Positions 45,949-55,080 of a stretch of DNA of 64,000 bases are shown here, one piece after another; position 1 is the stretch's first letter, and every line of letters starts with the position of its first letter. Source of the DNA: Candidatus Eisenbacteria bacterium (GTDB taxonomy: Bacteria; Eisenbacteria; RBG-16-71-46); the NCBI GenBank assembly GCA_020847735.1, contig JADLBL010000020.1:443632-507631 (forward strand). Direction: 5' to 3'. The position numbers and the translations under genes are program-made. Below the pieces are notes generated by a model. That model saw nothing but the letters and a program-made list of their open reading frames with translations. It did no database searches and was not told the DNA's origin.

Positions 45949-47226
45949 ATGAAGAGGAAGAGCAGGCTTCTCTGGGGGGCCGCCGCCTTTGTCGCGGTGA
46001 CGATCCTGGTCCTCGGCGTCGCGGCGAAGAGCCGCGGCCCGAAGGGACTCGAGGTCCAGACCGCGAAGGTGGAGCGGCGCGAGATCGTCCAGCGGGTCAC
46101 CGCCACCGGCCGCATCCAGCCGAAGACCCAGGTCAAGATCAGCGCCGACGTGAGCGCGAAGATCAAGCGCCTGGGGGTCGTCGAGGGCCAGTGGGTGGAC
46201 AAGGGCGCGTTTCTCGTCGAGCTCGACCGCGAGCGCTACCTGGCCGCCGTCGAGAGCGCCGAGGCGACGGTGCGCTCGGCGCAGGCGAACGCCACGCTGG
46301 TGCGCGAGAACCGGGACCGCGCGCAAAAGGAATTCGAGCGCTCGAAGGAACTCATGGCGCGTCAGCTCGAGTCCGAGTCCGACCACGACGCGCGGCGCAC
46401 GGCGGCCCAGGTCGAGGAGGCGCGCTGGAAGTCGGCGCTCGAGCAGGTCGCCCAGGCCCGGGCCGCGCTCAAGCAGGCCCGCGACGATCTGTCCAAGACG
46501 ACGATCTACGCGCCCATGGCCGGCACCGTGAGCGTCCTCAACAAGGAGGCCGGCGAGATCGCGCTCGGGTCGCAGTTCCAGGCGGACGTGATCCTCGTCA
46601 TCGCCGATCTCTCGGAGATGGAAGCGCAGGTGGACGTGGACGAGAACGACATCGTCGCGATCCGCAAGGGGCAGGCGGCCGGGATCGAGGCCGACGCGCT
46701 GCTCTCGCAACCGCTGAAGGGCGCCGTCTCGGAGATCAGCAGCAGCGCCAACGCGACGGCCGAGGGCACGTCGGAGCAGAAGACGGATTTCGAGATCAAG
46801 ATCGCGATCCAGGATCCGCCGCGGACGCTGCGCCCGGGGATGACCGCGACCGCCGAGATCGTGACGAACACGAACCCGAAGGCCCTGAGCGTGCCGATCC
46901 AGTGCGTCGCGTTGCGGACGGTGGACCAGCTGATGAAGAAGGGCGAGCGGCGCAAGGACGTCGAGTCGCGCTACAAGCCCGACAAGGACGGCTTCGTCCA
47001 GGTCGTCTTCTGCCTCGAGAACGGCAGGGCGGCGGCCCGGCAGGTGAGGACCGGAATCCAGAGCGAGGACCGCATCGAAGTCCTGGACGGCCTCAAGGAA
47101 GGCGAGGAGGTCGTGACCGGCAGCTATCGGGCGATCTCGAAGGATCTCGAAAACGGCGCCGTGGTGCGCGTCAACAACCAGAAGTCGCCCGACAAGTCCG
47201 ACGCCGGCGACCCGGCGCGCGGCTAG
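45949..47226 (+). CDS. MacA-like periplasmic adaptor (membrane fusion protein)
   Basis: Adaptor of 425 aa for a MacB-type ABC transporter. One N-terminal helix (LLWGAAAFVAVTILVLGVAA), the first lipoyl half (VTATGRIQPKTQVKISADV), a coiled-coil hairpin (about 95-185), the second lipoyl half (TTIYAPMAGTVSVLNKEAGE), beta-barrel and membrane-proximal domains follow in the usual order. It is followed by two permease genes, 13 bp and then 11 bp apart, so the three form an operon. Confidence 0.9.
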   Translation: MKRKSRLLWGAAAFVAVTILVLGVAAKSRGPKGLEVQTAKVERREIVQRVTATGRIQPKTQVKISADVSAKIKRLGVVEGQWVDKGAFLVELDRERYLAAVESAEATVRSAQANATLVRENRDRAQKEFERSKELMARQLESESDHDARRTAAQVEEARWKSALEQVAQARAALKQARDDLSKTTIYAPMAGTVSVLNKEAGEIALGSQFQADVILVIADLSEMEAQVDVDENDIVAIRKGQAAGIEADALLSQPLKGAVSEISSSANATAEGTSEQKTDFEIKIAIQDPPRTLRPGMTATAEIVTNTNPKALSVPIQCVALRTVDQLMKKGERRKDVESRYKPDKDGFVQVVFCLENGRAAARQVRTGIQSEDRIEVLDGLKEGEEVVTGSYRAISKDLENGAVVRVNNQKSPDKSDAGDPARG

Positions 47227-47239
47227 CAACGACGCCGGA

Positions 47240-48478
47240 ATGCCCTTCCCCGTCCTGCTTCGCGAGTCCTTCCGCATCGCGCTCGCCGCCCTCGCGGCCA
47301 ACAAGGCGCGCGGAGCGCTCACGACGCTCGGGATCGTCATCGGGATCGTCGCGGTCGTCACGACGATGACCGCGGTCAACGGACTGCAGAACCGGTTCCG
47401 CGAGAGCTTCTCGGCGGTCGGCAGCGACGTCCTCTACGTGTCGCGCATGCCGTGGGTCGTGATGAACGACTTCTTCCTCTACCGCAACCGTCGGCCGATC
47501 GACCTGCGCGAGGCGCGCGCGCTCGAGACACGGCTGCGCGGGCGGGCCGCGGTGAGTTCCTCGATCTCCCGTCGCGCCGATGTCCGCTACGGCTCGCGCG
47601 CGCTCGAGGACGTGCTCGTGATCGGCACCACCGAGCGCCGGCAGCTGGTGTCCACGACCCGGCCGGAGAGCGGCCGGTTCCTGATGCCCTTCGACGTCGA
47701 GTACAAGCGGAACGTGTGCGTGATCGGCCGGGACGTGAGCGACGCGTTGTTCGCGGGGCTCGACCCGGTGAACCGCAAGCTGCGCATCGGCGCCCACGAG
47801 TTTCGCGTCATCGGGGTCATGGAGAAGCAGGGTGGCGGTTTCCTCGGCGGGCCCAACTTCGACCGGCAGGTCTACATCCCGATCACCTCCCACGTGCGCG
47901 TGTTCGGGGCGCGCCGCGGGCTGGTGGACGTCAACATCGCGGTCAAGGCGCCCCGCCAGGAGGAGATGGCCGACTTCGAGTACGAACTGATCGGCGAGAT
48001 GCGGAAGGTTCGCGGGCTGCGGCCCGCCGAAGGGGACAACTTCTCGGTCAACAAGCTGGACAGCCTCGTCGGCACCTTCAACAACGTCATGGGCATCGTG
48101 CTGCTCGTCGGGCTGCTGGTCACGAGCCTGTCGCTGTTCGTGGGCGCGGTCGGGGTCATGAACATCATGCTCGTGTCGGTGACCGAGCGGACGCGCGAAA
48201 TCGGCATCCGGCAGGCGATCGGCGCGACCCGGCTCAGCATCCTCACCCAGTTCCTGCTCGAGTCCGCCGCGATCTGCCTGCTCGGTGGCGCGGTCGGCAT
48301 CGCGCTGGCCGCGGCGATCACCGCGGTGCTGAACGCCACGCTCATGCCGGCGAGCCTGTCGCTGCCGATCGTCGGCGTCGCGGTGCTCGTCTCGGTGCTG
48401 GTCGGAGTGGCCGCGGGCGTCGCTCCGGCCTGGCGCGGTGCGCGGCTCGATCCGGTCGAAGCGCTCCGCTACGAATAG
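47240..48478 (+). CDS. MacB/FtsX-type ABC permease (first)
   Basis: Inner-membrane subunit of 412 aa. One N-terminal helix (ALTTLGIVIGIVAVVTTMTAV) precedes a MacB periplasmic core domain (about 50-270), and three helices close the protein with the FtsX signature VGVMNIMLVSVTERTREIGIRQAIGA (read in two parts). The end PVEALRYE is typical. There is no ATPase domain, unlike E. coli MacB, and no separate ATPase gene next to it. Confidence 0.9.
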   Translation: MPFPVLLRESFRIALAALAANKARGALTTLGIVIGIVAVVTTMTAVNGLQNRFRESFSAVGSDVLYVSRMPWVVMNDFFLYRNRRPIDLREARALETRLRGRAAVSSSISRRADVRYGSRALEDVLVIGTTERRQLVSTTRPESGRFLMPFDVEYKRNVCVIGRDVSDALFAGLDPVNRKLRIGAHEFRVIGVMEKQGGGFLGGPNFDRQVYIPITSHVRVFGARRGLVDVNIAVKAPRQEEMADFEYELIGEMRKVRGLRPAEGDNFSVNKLDSLVGTFNNVMGIVLLVGLLVTSLSLFVGAVGVMNIMLVSVTERTREIGIRQAIGATRLSILTQFLLESAAICLLGGAVGIALAAAITAVLNATLMPASLSLPIVGVAVLVSVLVGVAAGVAPAWRGARLDPVEALRYE

Positions 48479-48489
48479 GGGACGGCGCG

Positions 48490-49737
48490 ATGAATCCGCG
48501 GGATCTGCTGGCCATGTCGCTCGGCGCGCTGTTCGCGAACAAGCTGCGCAGCCTGCTGACGCTTATCGGCATCGTCGTCGGCGTCGCTTCGATCATCGCC
48601 GTCATGACCGCGATCTCGCTGGTCCAGTCCGCGATGGAGCGCGAGATGAGCGTGCTCGGTGCGCAGACCTTCCAGGTCCAGAAGTGGCCCGCGGGAGGCT
48701 TCGTGACGGACGCCGAGCAGCGCCGCGCGATGCGCCGGCCACCGCTCACGCTCGCCGACGCCGACGCCATCCGCGGCAACGTGGCGGCGGTGGACCTGGT
48801 CGGCGCCGAACTCTGGGACTTCGGGTTCGCCGCCGAGTACCACGGCGAGCGGACCCACCCGAACCTGTCGTTGTGCGGCGGCACGCCCGAGTACTCGGCC
48901 AACAACAGTCACTTCGTCGGACAGGGCAGGAACCTGTCGCCGCTGGACGTGCGGAGCGGCGCCCGGGTCGTGGTGATCGGACCGGCGATCGCCCGGAAGC
49001 TGTTTCCGTTCGTGGACCCGATCGGGCGCGATCTGTTCGTGGACCGCCGGCCGTACCGCGTGATCGGCGTGTTCGACGAGAAGAAGTCGGCCTTCGGCGG
49101 CGGTTTCGACAGCTACCTGCTGATTCCGGTCAGCACGTTCCTGAACGTGTACGGGCTCGTGGACCGGCAGGGCACGGCGCGTTCGGTCAACATCACGGTG
49201 CGGGCGAAGAGCCCCGAACAGATGGACGACGCCATCGACCAGACGCGGCAGATCCTGCGCGCCCGCCGCGGCGTCCGGCCGGGCGAGCCCGACAACTTCG
49301 ACTTCTACAACAGCGCCAGCCTGATCACCGAGTTCAACAAGATGAGCCTCGGGGTGAAGCTCGCGGGCTTCGTCATCGGCATCATCGCCCTGATCGTGGC
49401 GGGCATCGGCATCATGAACATCATGCTCGTGGCGGTCACCGAGCGGACGCGCGAGATCGGGCTGCGCAAGGCGCTCGGCGCGCGGCCCGCGGGCATCCGC
49501 GCGCAGTTCCTGCTCGAGGCGGTGCTGCTGTGCAATGCGGGCGGTGTCGTCGGGGTGCTCGCCGGGTTCGCTCTGGGCAACCTGGTCGCGCTGTTTGCCC
49601 GCTTCGACCCGCGCGTGCCGCTCGAGTGGGCGGTGATCGGCCTGCTGTTCTGCACCGCGGTCGGCGTGGTCTTCGGGCTCCTGCCGGCGGTGCGCGCTTC
49701 CCGTCTGGACCCGATCGAGGCGCTGCGGTACGAGTAG
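48490..49737 (+). CDS. MacB/FtsX-type ABC permease (second)
   Basis: Paralogue of the preceding permease, 415 aa, same topology: N-terminal helix (LLTLIGIVVGVASIIAVMTAI), periplasmic core domain, three C-terminal helices with GIMNIMLVAVTERTREIGLR and the end PIEALRYE. The two share the closing 'IEALRYE' style and probably form a heterodimer. Its ATG lies 11 bp after the first permease stop. The required ATPase must be encoded elsewhere. Confidence 0.9.
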   Translation: MNPRDLLAMSLGALFANKLRSLLTLIGIVVGVASIIAVMTAISLVQSAMEREMSVLGAQTFQVQKWPAGGFVTDAEQRRAMRRPPLTLADADAIRGNVAAVDLVGAELWDFGFAAEYHGERTHPNLSLCGGTPEYSANNSHFVGQGRNLSPLDVRSGARVVVIGPAIARKLFPFVDPIGRDLFVDRRPYRVIGVFDEKKSAFGGGFDSYLLIPVSTFLNVYGLVDRQGTARSVNITVRAKSPEQMDDAIDQTRQILRARRGVRPGEPDNFDFYNSASLITEFNKMSLGVKLAGFVIGIIALIVAGIGIMNIMLVAVTERTREIGLRKALGARPAGIRAQFLLEAVLLCNAGGVVGVLAGFALGNLVALFARFDPRVPLEWAVIGLLFCTAVGVVFGLLPAVRASRLDPIEALRYE

Positions 49738-49967
49738 TTCATGCTGCGTCTCTCGCCCGACCTGCGGTCCGCGATCGGCGCGAGCGTCGTACCGCGGCCC
49801 TGCGCGTGCAGGAGCGCCACGGCCCGAAGGCCCCGCTCGCGACGAACGCCGCGGACCCGGGCCCGCGCCGCCTCTCGACGCGGCGGTTCCGCGAGCACCG
49901 ATTCGCCCGCCTTGCAGCCGACGTCGTCGCGTCCGGGGAGGGCCGGCGTCTCCCGGGCCCGGCCGGC

Positions 49968-50549
49968 TCAGGAGCCGCGCACGAACGCGAGCACGTCCTC
50001 CACGTGGCCGCTGACGCTCACCCTGGGCCAGACGCGGGCGATGTGCCCGGTCTTGTCGATCACGAACGTGGTGCGCTCGATGTAGGTGAAGGACTTGCCG
50101 TCGCGTTCGCGCTGGCGCAGGACGCCGTAGGCGCGCGAGACCCGCCCGTCGGTGTCGGCGAGGAGCGGAAACGTCAGCTTCTCTTTGGCGCGGAAGCGGC
50201 GGTGCGAGGCGAGGTCGTCCATCGAGACGCCGAGCACGACGACCCCGGCGCGCTTGAGGTCGTCCCGGTGGTCGCGAAAATCACACGCCTCCTTGGTGCA
50301 GCCCGGCGTCTCGTCCTTCGGGTAGAAGTAGAGCACCACCGTCCGGCCCTTGAGCTTGTCCAGCTTCTGCGTGCCGCCCGCGGTCGAAGCGAGCGAGAAG
50401 TCGGGTGCGGCCTGTCCGACCTGCGGAAGCGCCGTGGAATCCATGGGCGCGGCGGCCGGCGCGGAGGACTGCGCGCGTGCCGGAGCAGGCGCGGCGGCGG
50501 CGGCGAGCGCGAACGTTGCGGCGAAGAGCAGGGTGGTGAGACGGGACAT
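49968..50549 (-). CDS. Exported thioredoxin-dependent peroxiredoxin (Bcp/PrxQ type)
   Basis: Reduces hydrogen peroxide and alkyl peroxides. The protein is 193 aa, with a signal peptide (1-26, ending APARAQ), so unlike cytoplasmic Bcp it acts in the periplasm. The peroxidatic Cys84 and the resolving Cys89 lie in DETPGCTKEACDFRD, the PrxQ arrangement. VGQAAPDFSL starts the fold. GGGAGG precedes the ATG at 50549 by about 6 nt. A periplasmic thiol reductant is needed; none is encoded nearby. Confidence 0.92.
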   Translation of the reverse strand: MSRLTTLLFAATFALAAAAAPAPARAQSSAPAAAPMDSTALPQVGQAAPDFSLASTAGGTQKLDKLKGRTVVLYFYPKDETPGCTKEACDFRDHRDDLKRAGVVVLGVSMDDLASHRRFRAKEKLTFPLLADTDGRVSRAYGVLRQRERDGKSFTYIERTTFVIDKTGHIARVWPRVSVSGHVEDVLAFVRGS

Positions 50550-50644
50550 CGGATCCTCCCGGTCGTGGGACGACGGCGCGCGGCGACGGTGGGTGAGGGG
50601 ACGGCCTTCGGATGCGGCGGTGGCGGGCGAGGCGCGCGCGGATT

Positions 50645-51670
50645 TCACGCTCCCGACCGCCGCGACTTTTCCCGGGCCCGGGAAGGGGTCTCGCCCGTCC
50701 AGCGTTTGAAAGCCCGATGAAACGTGCTCGGGTCCGCGAAGCCCAGCAGGTAGGCGATCTCGGCGATCGCGATGTCGGGCTGCTCGAGGTAGAGCTGTGC
50801 GGTGGCCCTTCTCACCTGGTCGGCGAGGGTGATGTACGAGCAGCCGAGCTCGCCCAGCCGCCGCTGCAGGCTTCGCGGGCTCATTCCCAGCTCCCGTGCG
50901 ACGGCCTCGAGCGAGGCCCGGTCGCCGCGAAGGCGGGCGCCGATGGCCTGCCTCGTGCGCTCCACCAGCGCCGGGCCCCTCGGCAGGTCGCGCAGCAACC
51001 GGTCGGCGTGCTCGCTCAGCACCTGCAGCACGCCGGGATGGGCGTGGGCCGTCGGGGTGTCCCAGGCTGCGCGGCCGATCTCGATCCGGCAGCGCCGCGC
51101 CTCGAACTCGACCGTGCAGCCGAAGATTCGCCGGTGCTCGCGGGGGTCGGCGGGCGCCGGGTGGACGAACGTCACGCGGAGGAGCGGAACCGGCGCCTCG
51201 GTGGCCGCGCGCACGTGCAGGACGAAGGCGGCGAAGCAGTACTCGGCGAACGCGCGCGCGACCGGGCCGGCGCCGCCCTCCTCGACGATGTCGAGCGTGA
51301 CCGGGTCGCCCGACTCGTCGATCGGCAGCCGGATGGCCGTGTTGATGAGGTGGAAATAACGCGCGGCGAAGCGGAACGCCTCGCCGACGGTGGCGGCGTT
51401 CGCGGCCATGAAGTCGATGACCTTGTAGGCGCCGAGCGGGCACGCCTCGGCGGCGTGCAGCGAGAGCACCGGATCGCGGGAGAGCTCGTAGGCCTTCTCC
51501 CACAGCCGGCCCACGACGGCCGCGTCGAGCCGGGCGTCCGGATCGTCCAGCTGCTCGCGGGGGACACCGGCGGCGCGCAGCAGTTCGGCCGCATCGAGGC
51601 CCAGCCCCTCGCAGGCGCCGACCATCGCGCGGCTCGAAACCGTGAGCACCGTTCCGGTTCGCGTCCACAT
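50645..51670 (-). CDS. AraC family regulator (arabinose-binding-domain type)
   Basis: Regulator of 341 aa in the OruR/ArgR-like group. The N-terminal domain (about 15-190) contains CEGLGLDAAELLRAAGV and DPVLSLHAAEACPLGAY, which fits PF12625. The AraC HTH pair spans about 235-335, with VARELGMSPRSLQRRLGE and IAEIAYLLGFADPSTFHRAFKR. The ATG at 51670 was chosen; an in-frame ATG at 51712 adds a less likely leader. Its target is unknown; the divergent barrel gene at 51838 is the nearest candidate. Confidence 0.88.
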   Translation of the reverse strand: MWTRTGTVLTVSSRAMVGACEGLGLDAAELLRAAGVPREQLDDPDARLDAAVVGRLWEKAYELSRDPVLSLHAAEACPLGAYKVIDFMAANAATVGEAFRFAARYFHLINTAIRLPIDESGDPVTLDIVEEGGAGPVARAFAEYCFAAFVLHVRAATEAPVPLLRVTFVHPAPADPREHRRIFGCTVEFEARRCRIEIGRAAWDTPTAHAHPGVLQVLSEHADRLLRDLPRGPALVERTRQAIGARLRGDRASLEAVARELGMSPRSLQRRLGELGCSYITLADQVRRATAQLYLEQPDIAIAEIAYLLGFADPSTFHRAFKRWTGETPSRAREKSRRSGA

Positions 51671-51837
51671 GCGGGTGCAGGCTACCGCAGGCGAAGGCGA
51701 TCTGGCGTGCAAAGCACGAACTCTGGCGTCCGCGGCCCGTCCCCGCCCCCGTGCCGCTCCGTAATCCGGCCAGGCACACGCGCGACGGGCGCGGGCCGCC
51801 GGGGCGCCGTCCCGGCCGCTGCGGAAGGAGGGACGTC

Positions 51838-52641
51838 ATGAAGCGAGCGACGCTGTATCTGGCCGCCCTGCTGGGGCTCGTTCCCACGCTGGCACTGGCG
51901 CATGGCGAGAACGGTCATGCCGCGGATCCCAACCTGCACGTGGATCCGGGTCTGAAGGATTGCTCCGTGGACTTCGCGCCCGGGTTGACGCAGGTCGCGT
52001 TCCGGCGCTTCGCCCGGGAGTTCGGTTCGGCGTCGGCGTTCACGCTCATGGCGCCGCCGACGACGCTCGGCCGCGGGCACGTCGCGTTCGCCCTCGACGT
52101 CACCTCGTTCTCGGTCGAGGAAAAGGCGGACGCGTGGAACGACACGTTCTCGCACCCGGACGACCGTCACGAGCTCGGCTCGCGCAGGCAGTTTCCCAAG
52201 CTCCGCCTGCGCGCAGGGCTGTCCGACCGGGCGGACCTCGGCGTCTTCTACACGGCGAACCCCAACGCCAACTATGGCTGGTTCGGCATCGAAGGCCGCT
52301 ACGCGCTGTGGCGGCAGGATGGGACGACGCCGGTGAGCGTGGTGGCGCGCGGCGCATGGACGAAGACGCTTTATGTGGACGACATAGACCTGCAGGCCGC
52401 CACCGGAGACCTCGAGGCGGGTCGGACGTTCTGGAACGTGTTCACGCCCTACGCCGGCGTCGGCACCACCGTCGTCGTGGTGCGCGAGACGACCGATTCG
52501 GTGGACCTGCATTCCGAGACGCTGCAGATCCCGCACGTCCTCGGGGGCGCCGAGCTGCGGTGGTGGCGCTTCTCGCTCGGCGGCGAAGTGCGCGCTTCGG
52601 CGCTCACGACCTTCGAAGTGCAGCTGGCGACGATCTTCTGA
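51838..52641 (+). CDS. Secreted beta-barrel-like protein of unknown function
   Basis: Protein of 267 aa with a signal peptide (1-21, ending LALAHG). A short His-rich start (HGENGHAADPNLH) could bind metal. The remainder shows alternating strands ending in VRASALTTFEVQLATIF, a closing aromatic residue typical of outer-membrane barrels. I recognise no family with confidence. AAGGAGGG precedes the ATG by about 8 nt. It is divergent from an AraC regulator across 167 bp. Confidence 0.7.
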   Translation: MKRATLYLAALLGLVPTLALAHGENGHAADPNLHVDPGLKDCSVDFAPGLTQVAFRRFAREFGSASAFTLMAPPTTLGRGHVAFALDVTSFSVEEKADAWNDTFSHPDDRHELGSRRQFPKLRLRAGLSDRADLGVFYTANPNANYGWFGIEGRYALWRQDGTTPVSVVARGAWTKTLYVDDIDLQAATGDLEAGRTFWNVFTPYAGVGTTVVVVRETTDSVDLHSETLQIPHVLGGAELRWWRFSLGGEVRASALTTFEVQLATIF

Positions 52642-52675
52642 TCGGATCCCGGCGGGGTCCGAAGCCCGTGGACAC

Positions 52676-52721
52676 CGGCCCGCCCCGTCGCCCGCCTCGC
52701 GGCGGCGACCGGCGCGGGCCG
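52676..52721 (+). terminator. Hairpin after the barrel gene
   Basis: Outer arms CGGCCCGC (52676-52683) and GCGGGCCG (52714-52721) enclose an inner GTCGCC/GGCGAC pairing. No T-tract follows. Further right (52722-52906) I see only a possible promoter, TTGACA (52806-52811) with TGATAC (52831-52836), and a short repeat of GTGCGAAAT. Confidence 0.4.
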
Positions 52722-52906
52722 CAGGTCGTGCGAAATGCCATGTGCGAGCGCGATGCGGTGCGAAATCCCGGACGCGACCGTGAAGTGTTTGTCACCCGGG
52801 CGGGATTGACACCGCACACGCGCCGGCGCTTGATACGCTTCGATGCGCGCCTCAGCCCGAGTTCCGGCGCCATCCTCCCATCCGACCGTCACCCGAAAGG
52901 TCGAGC

Positions 52907-54469
52907 TTGAAACCGTCCGGTCCGCTTCGCCCGCTCGCCGCGCTGGTCCTGATGTTCGTCGCTCTCGCCCCCGGACCCGCCTTCGCCCAGACGGATCCGC
53001 GGCCGAGCCCGCGCGACAACCACACGGCGATCTACGACCCGGTGCGCGACCGGATGATCGTGTTCGGCGGCTGGAACGGCGTCACGAACTTCGGCGACGC
53101 GTGGGCGCTGTCGCTCTCGGGCACGCCCACCTGGACGCCGCTCTCGCCGGCGGGCACGCCACCCGCGGGCCGCCGGTGGCACAGCGCCGTGTACGATTCG
53201 CTGCGCGACCGCATGCTGGTCTTTGGCGGCTTCACCGGCGATCTGTACGTCAACGACGTCTGGGCCCTGTCGCTCGCCGGCACTCCCGAGTGGACCGAAC
53301 TGACCCCCACCGGAACGCCGCCGAGCCCGCGCTATCGCCAGAGCGCCATCTACGACCCGGTGCGCGATCGGCTGGTGATCTTCGGCGGCTGGTTCTCGGG
53401 CGACGGCTACAACGACGTCTGGGCCCTGTCGCTCGCGGGCACCCCGCAGTGGCAGGAACTCACGCCCGCCGGACCGCTGCCGAGCCCGCGCATCTCGCAC
53501 AGCGCCATCTTCGATCCGATCCGCGACCGCATGCTCGTCTTTGGCGGCGTGGACGACAGCCTGCTGAACGAAACCTGGGCGCTGTCCATGGACAACCCGG
53601 CCTGGACGGAACTCTCGCCCGCGGGGGAGCGGCCCCTGCCGCGCTACATCCACAGCGCGGTCTACGACCCGGTGCGCGACCGCATGGTGATCTACGGCGG
53701 GTACGACGTCGCCCTTTACGGCGAGGACGCGTGGGCGCTCTCGCTCGCGGACTCCGGCTCCTGGAGCGAACTCGCGCCGGCCGGGTCGCTGCCTCCCGGC
53801 CGCCAGGGACACGGCGCGATTTACGATCCGCTTCGGGACCGCATGGTCGTCTTCGGCGGCTTCGGCGCCCCCGGCTTTCTCGACGACACCTGGTCGCTGT
53901 CGCTCGGCGACCCCACGGCGTGGACGCCGATGTTCCCCTCCGCGCTGCTGACGCTGACCGTGAACGCCGAGCACGGCACCGTGACGGAGGATCCGCTGCC
54001 GGCCGGGGGCGGGTTCGCCTACGGCACGGCCGTCCACCTGACCGCGGTCCCCGACGCCGGATACCACTTCGTGGACTTCAGCGGCGCGATCGCCGCGACG
54101 ACCGACACCGCCACCGTGGTCCTGGTCAGCGACGAGACGGTGACCGCCAGCTTCGCGCCCACGCTCGCGGTGGACGGAAACGCGCTGCCGGCCGCGACGC
54201 TCCTGCAGCCGGCGCGACCGAATCCGTTCCACGGCACCGCGACGCTGGACTTCAGCCTCGTGCGTGGCGGGCCCGTGGACCTTTCGGTGTTCGCGGTGGA
54301 TGGCCGGCACGTGCGCACGCTGGACCACGAGGCGCTGGCCGCCGGCGAGTACCGGGAGCGCTGGGACGGTCGCGACGACGACGGGAACCCGCTGGCTTCC
54401 GGCGTCTACTACGCGCGGCTCGAGACCGAGGACGGCCCGCTCACGCGGATCATCACCTACCTGCGGTGA
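52907..54469 (+). CDS. Secreted kelch-repeat protein with FlgD-like end (TTG start)
   Basis: Exported beta-propeller of 520 aa. A signal peptide (1-27, ending PAFAQT) precedes six or seven kelch-like repeats of about 55 residues, each with a core such as HSAIYDPVRDRMLVFGG followed by a WALSL strand (about 33-340). Then comes an InlB-type bacterial repeat (about 345-415, VNAEHGTVTEDPLPAGG) and a FlgD-like Ig domain (about 430-520, after RPNPF). No catalytic site is visible; a binding or structural surface role is likely. The start is TTG at 52907, with AAAGG 8 nt upstream and no ATG giving a signal peptide. Confidence 0.85.
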   Translation: MKPSGPLRPLAALVLMFVALAPGPAFAQTDPRPSPRDNHTAIYDPVRDRMIVFGGWNGVTNFGDAWALSLSGTPTWTPLSPAGTPPAGRRWHSAVYDSLRDRMLVFGGFTGDLYVNDVWALSLAGTPEWTELTPTGTPPSPRYRQSAIYDPVRDRLVIFGGWFSGDGYNDVWALSLAGTPQWQELTPAGPLPSPRISHSAIFDPIRDRMLVFGGVDDSLLNETWALSMDNPAWTELSPAGERPLPRYIHSAVYDPVRDRMVIYGGYDVALYGEDAWALSLADSGSWSELAPAGSLPPGRQGHGAIYDPLRDRMVVFGGFGAPGFLDDTWSLSLGDPTAWTPMFPSALLTLTVNAEHGTVTEDPLPAGGGFAYGTAVHLTAVPDAGYHFVDFSGAIAATTDTATVVLVSDETVTASFAPTLAVDGNALPAATLLQPARPNPFHGTATLDFSLVRGGPVDLSVFAVDGRHVRTLDHEALAAGEYRERWDGRDDDGNPLASGVYYARLETEDGPLTRIITYLR

Positions 54470-54554
54470 GGCGGTCAGGGCCCGGAACGTGGTAGTGGTT
54501 GGCACCTCCCACGTCCCATTCGTTCCGGTCCCTTCGCCCGACCCGAGGTCGCCC

Positions 54555-55004
54555 GTGAAGAAGCGCCCGCCGCACGACGGCGTCTACGCCCGCATCGGCC
54601 CCTCGCGCGTTCACGGCGTCGGCGTCATCGCCATTCGCGATATTCCGGCCGGGACGCTCGTTTTTCGGGGTGAGAACGAGCGCGTCGCATGGGTCTCACG
54701 CGCGGCCGTGCGGCGCCTGCCGCCCGCGACGCGCGCCCTGTACGAGGACTTCGGCATGATCTGGGGCGGGCGCATCGGCGTGCCCCCGAGCCTCAACAAC
54801 CTGTCCGTGGGCTGGTACGTGAACCATTCCACGCGGCCGAACGTCGAGGCCGGTGAGGACGCCCGCTTCCGCGCGCTTCGCCGGATTCGCAGGGGCGAGG
54901 AACTGACCGCCGACTACCGGACGTTCGTGGACGAGCCGCTGGCGTTTCGCGCCCGAGGAGCGCGGAGGAAGAAGCGCGCGCCAGCCGGCAGGCGCGAGAC
55001 GTAG
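54555..55004 (+). CDS. SET-domain protein, first of a pair
   Basis: Small SET-domain protein of 149 aa, a putative lysine methyltransferase using SAM. The fold starts with the SRVHGVGVIAIRDIPAGTLV strand pair, then the pseudoknot motif WYVNHSTRPN, and GEELTADYRTF with the active Tyr. It lacks post-SET cysteines and ends in a basic tail (RGARRKKRAPAGRR). I chose GTG at 54555 because GAGG lies 6 nt upstream; longer in-frame starts begin near 54490. Substrate unknown. A second SET gene follows 76 bp later. Confidence 0.8.
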   Translation: MKKRPPHDGVYARIGPSRVHGVGVIAIRDIPAGTLVFRGENERVAWVSRAAVRRLPPATRALYEDFGMIWGGRIGVPPSLNNLSVGWYVNHSTRPNVEAGEDARFRALRRIRRGEELTADYRTFVDEPLAFRARGARRKKRAPAGRRET

Positions 55005-55080
55005 CCTTCGCCGCCTCGTCCGCCCGAAGCGGCGGCATTCGGTTCATGCTTCGAGTGGTCTCGCGCGCATTCTTTGCTTG

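Noticed and set aside
49738-49967. Possible small gene after the second MacB permease
   Set aside because: The open frame is Arg/Ser-rich, overlaps the peroxiredoxin gene and has no ribosome binding site. I see only a short CCTGC/GCAGG hairpin here.
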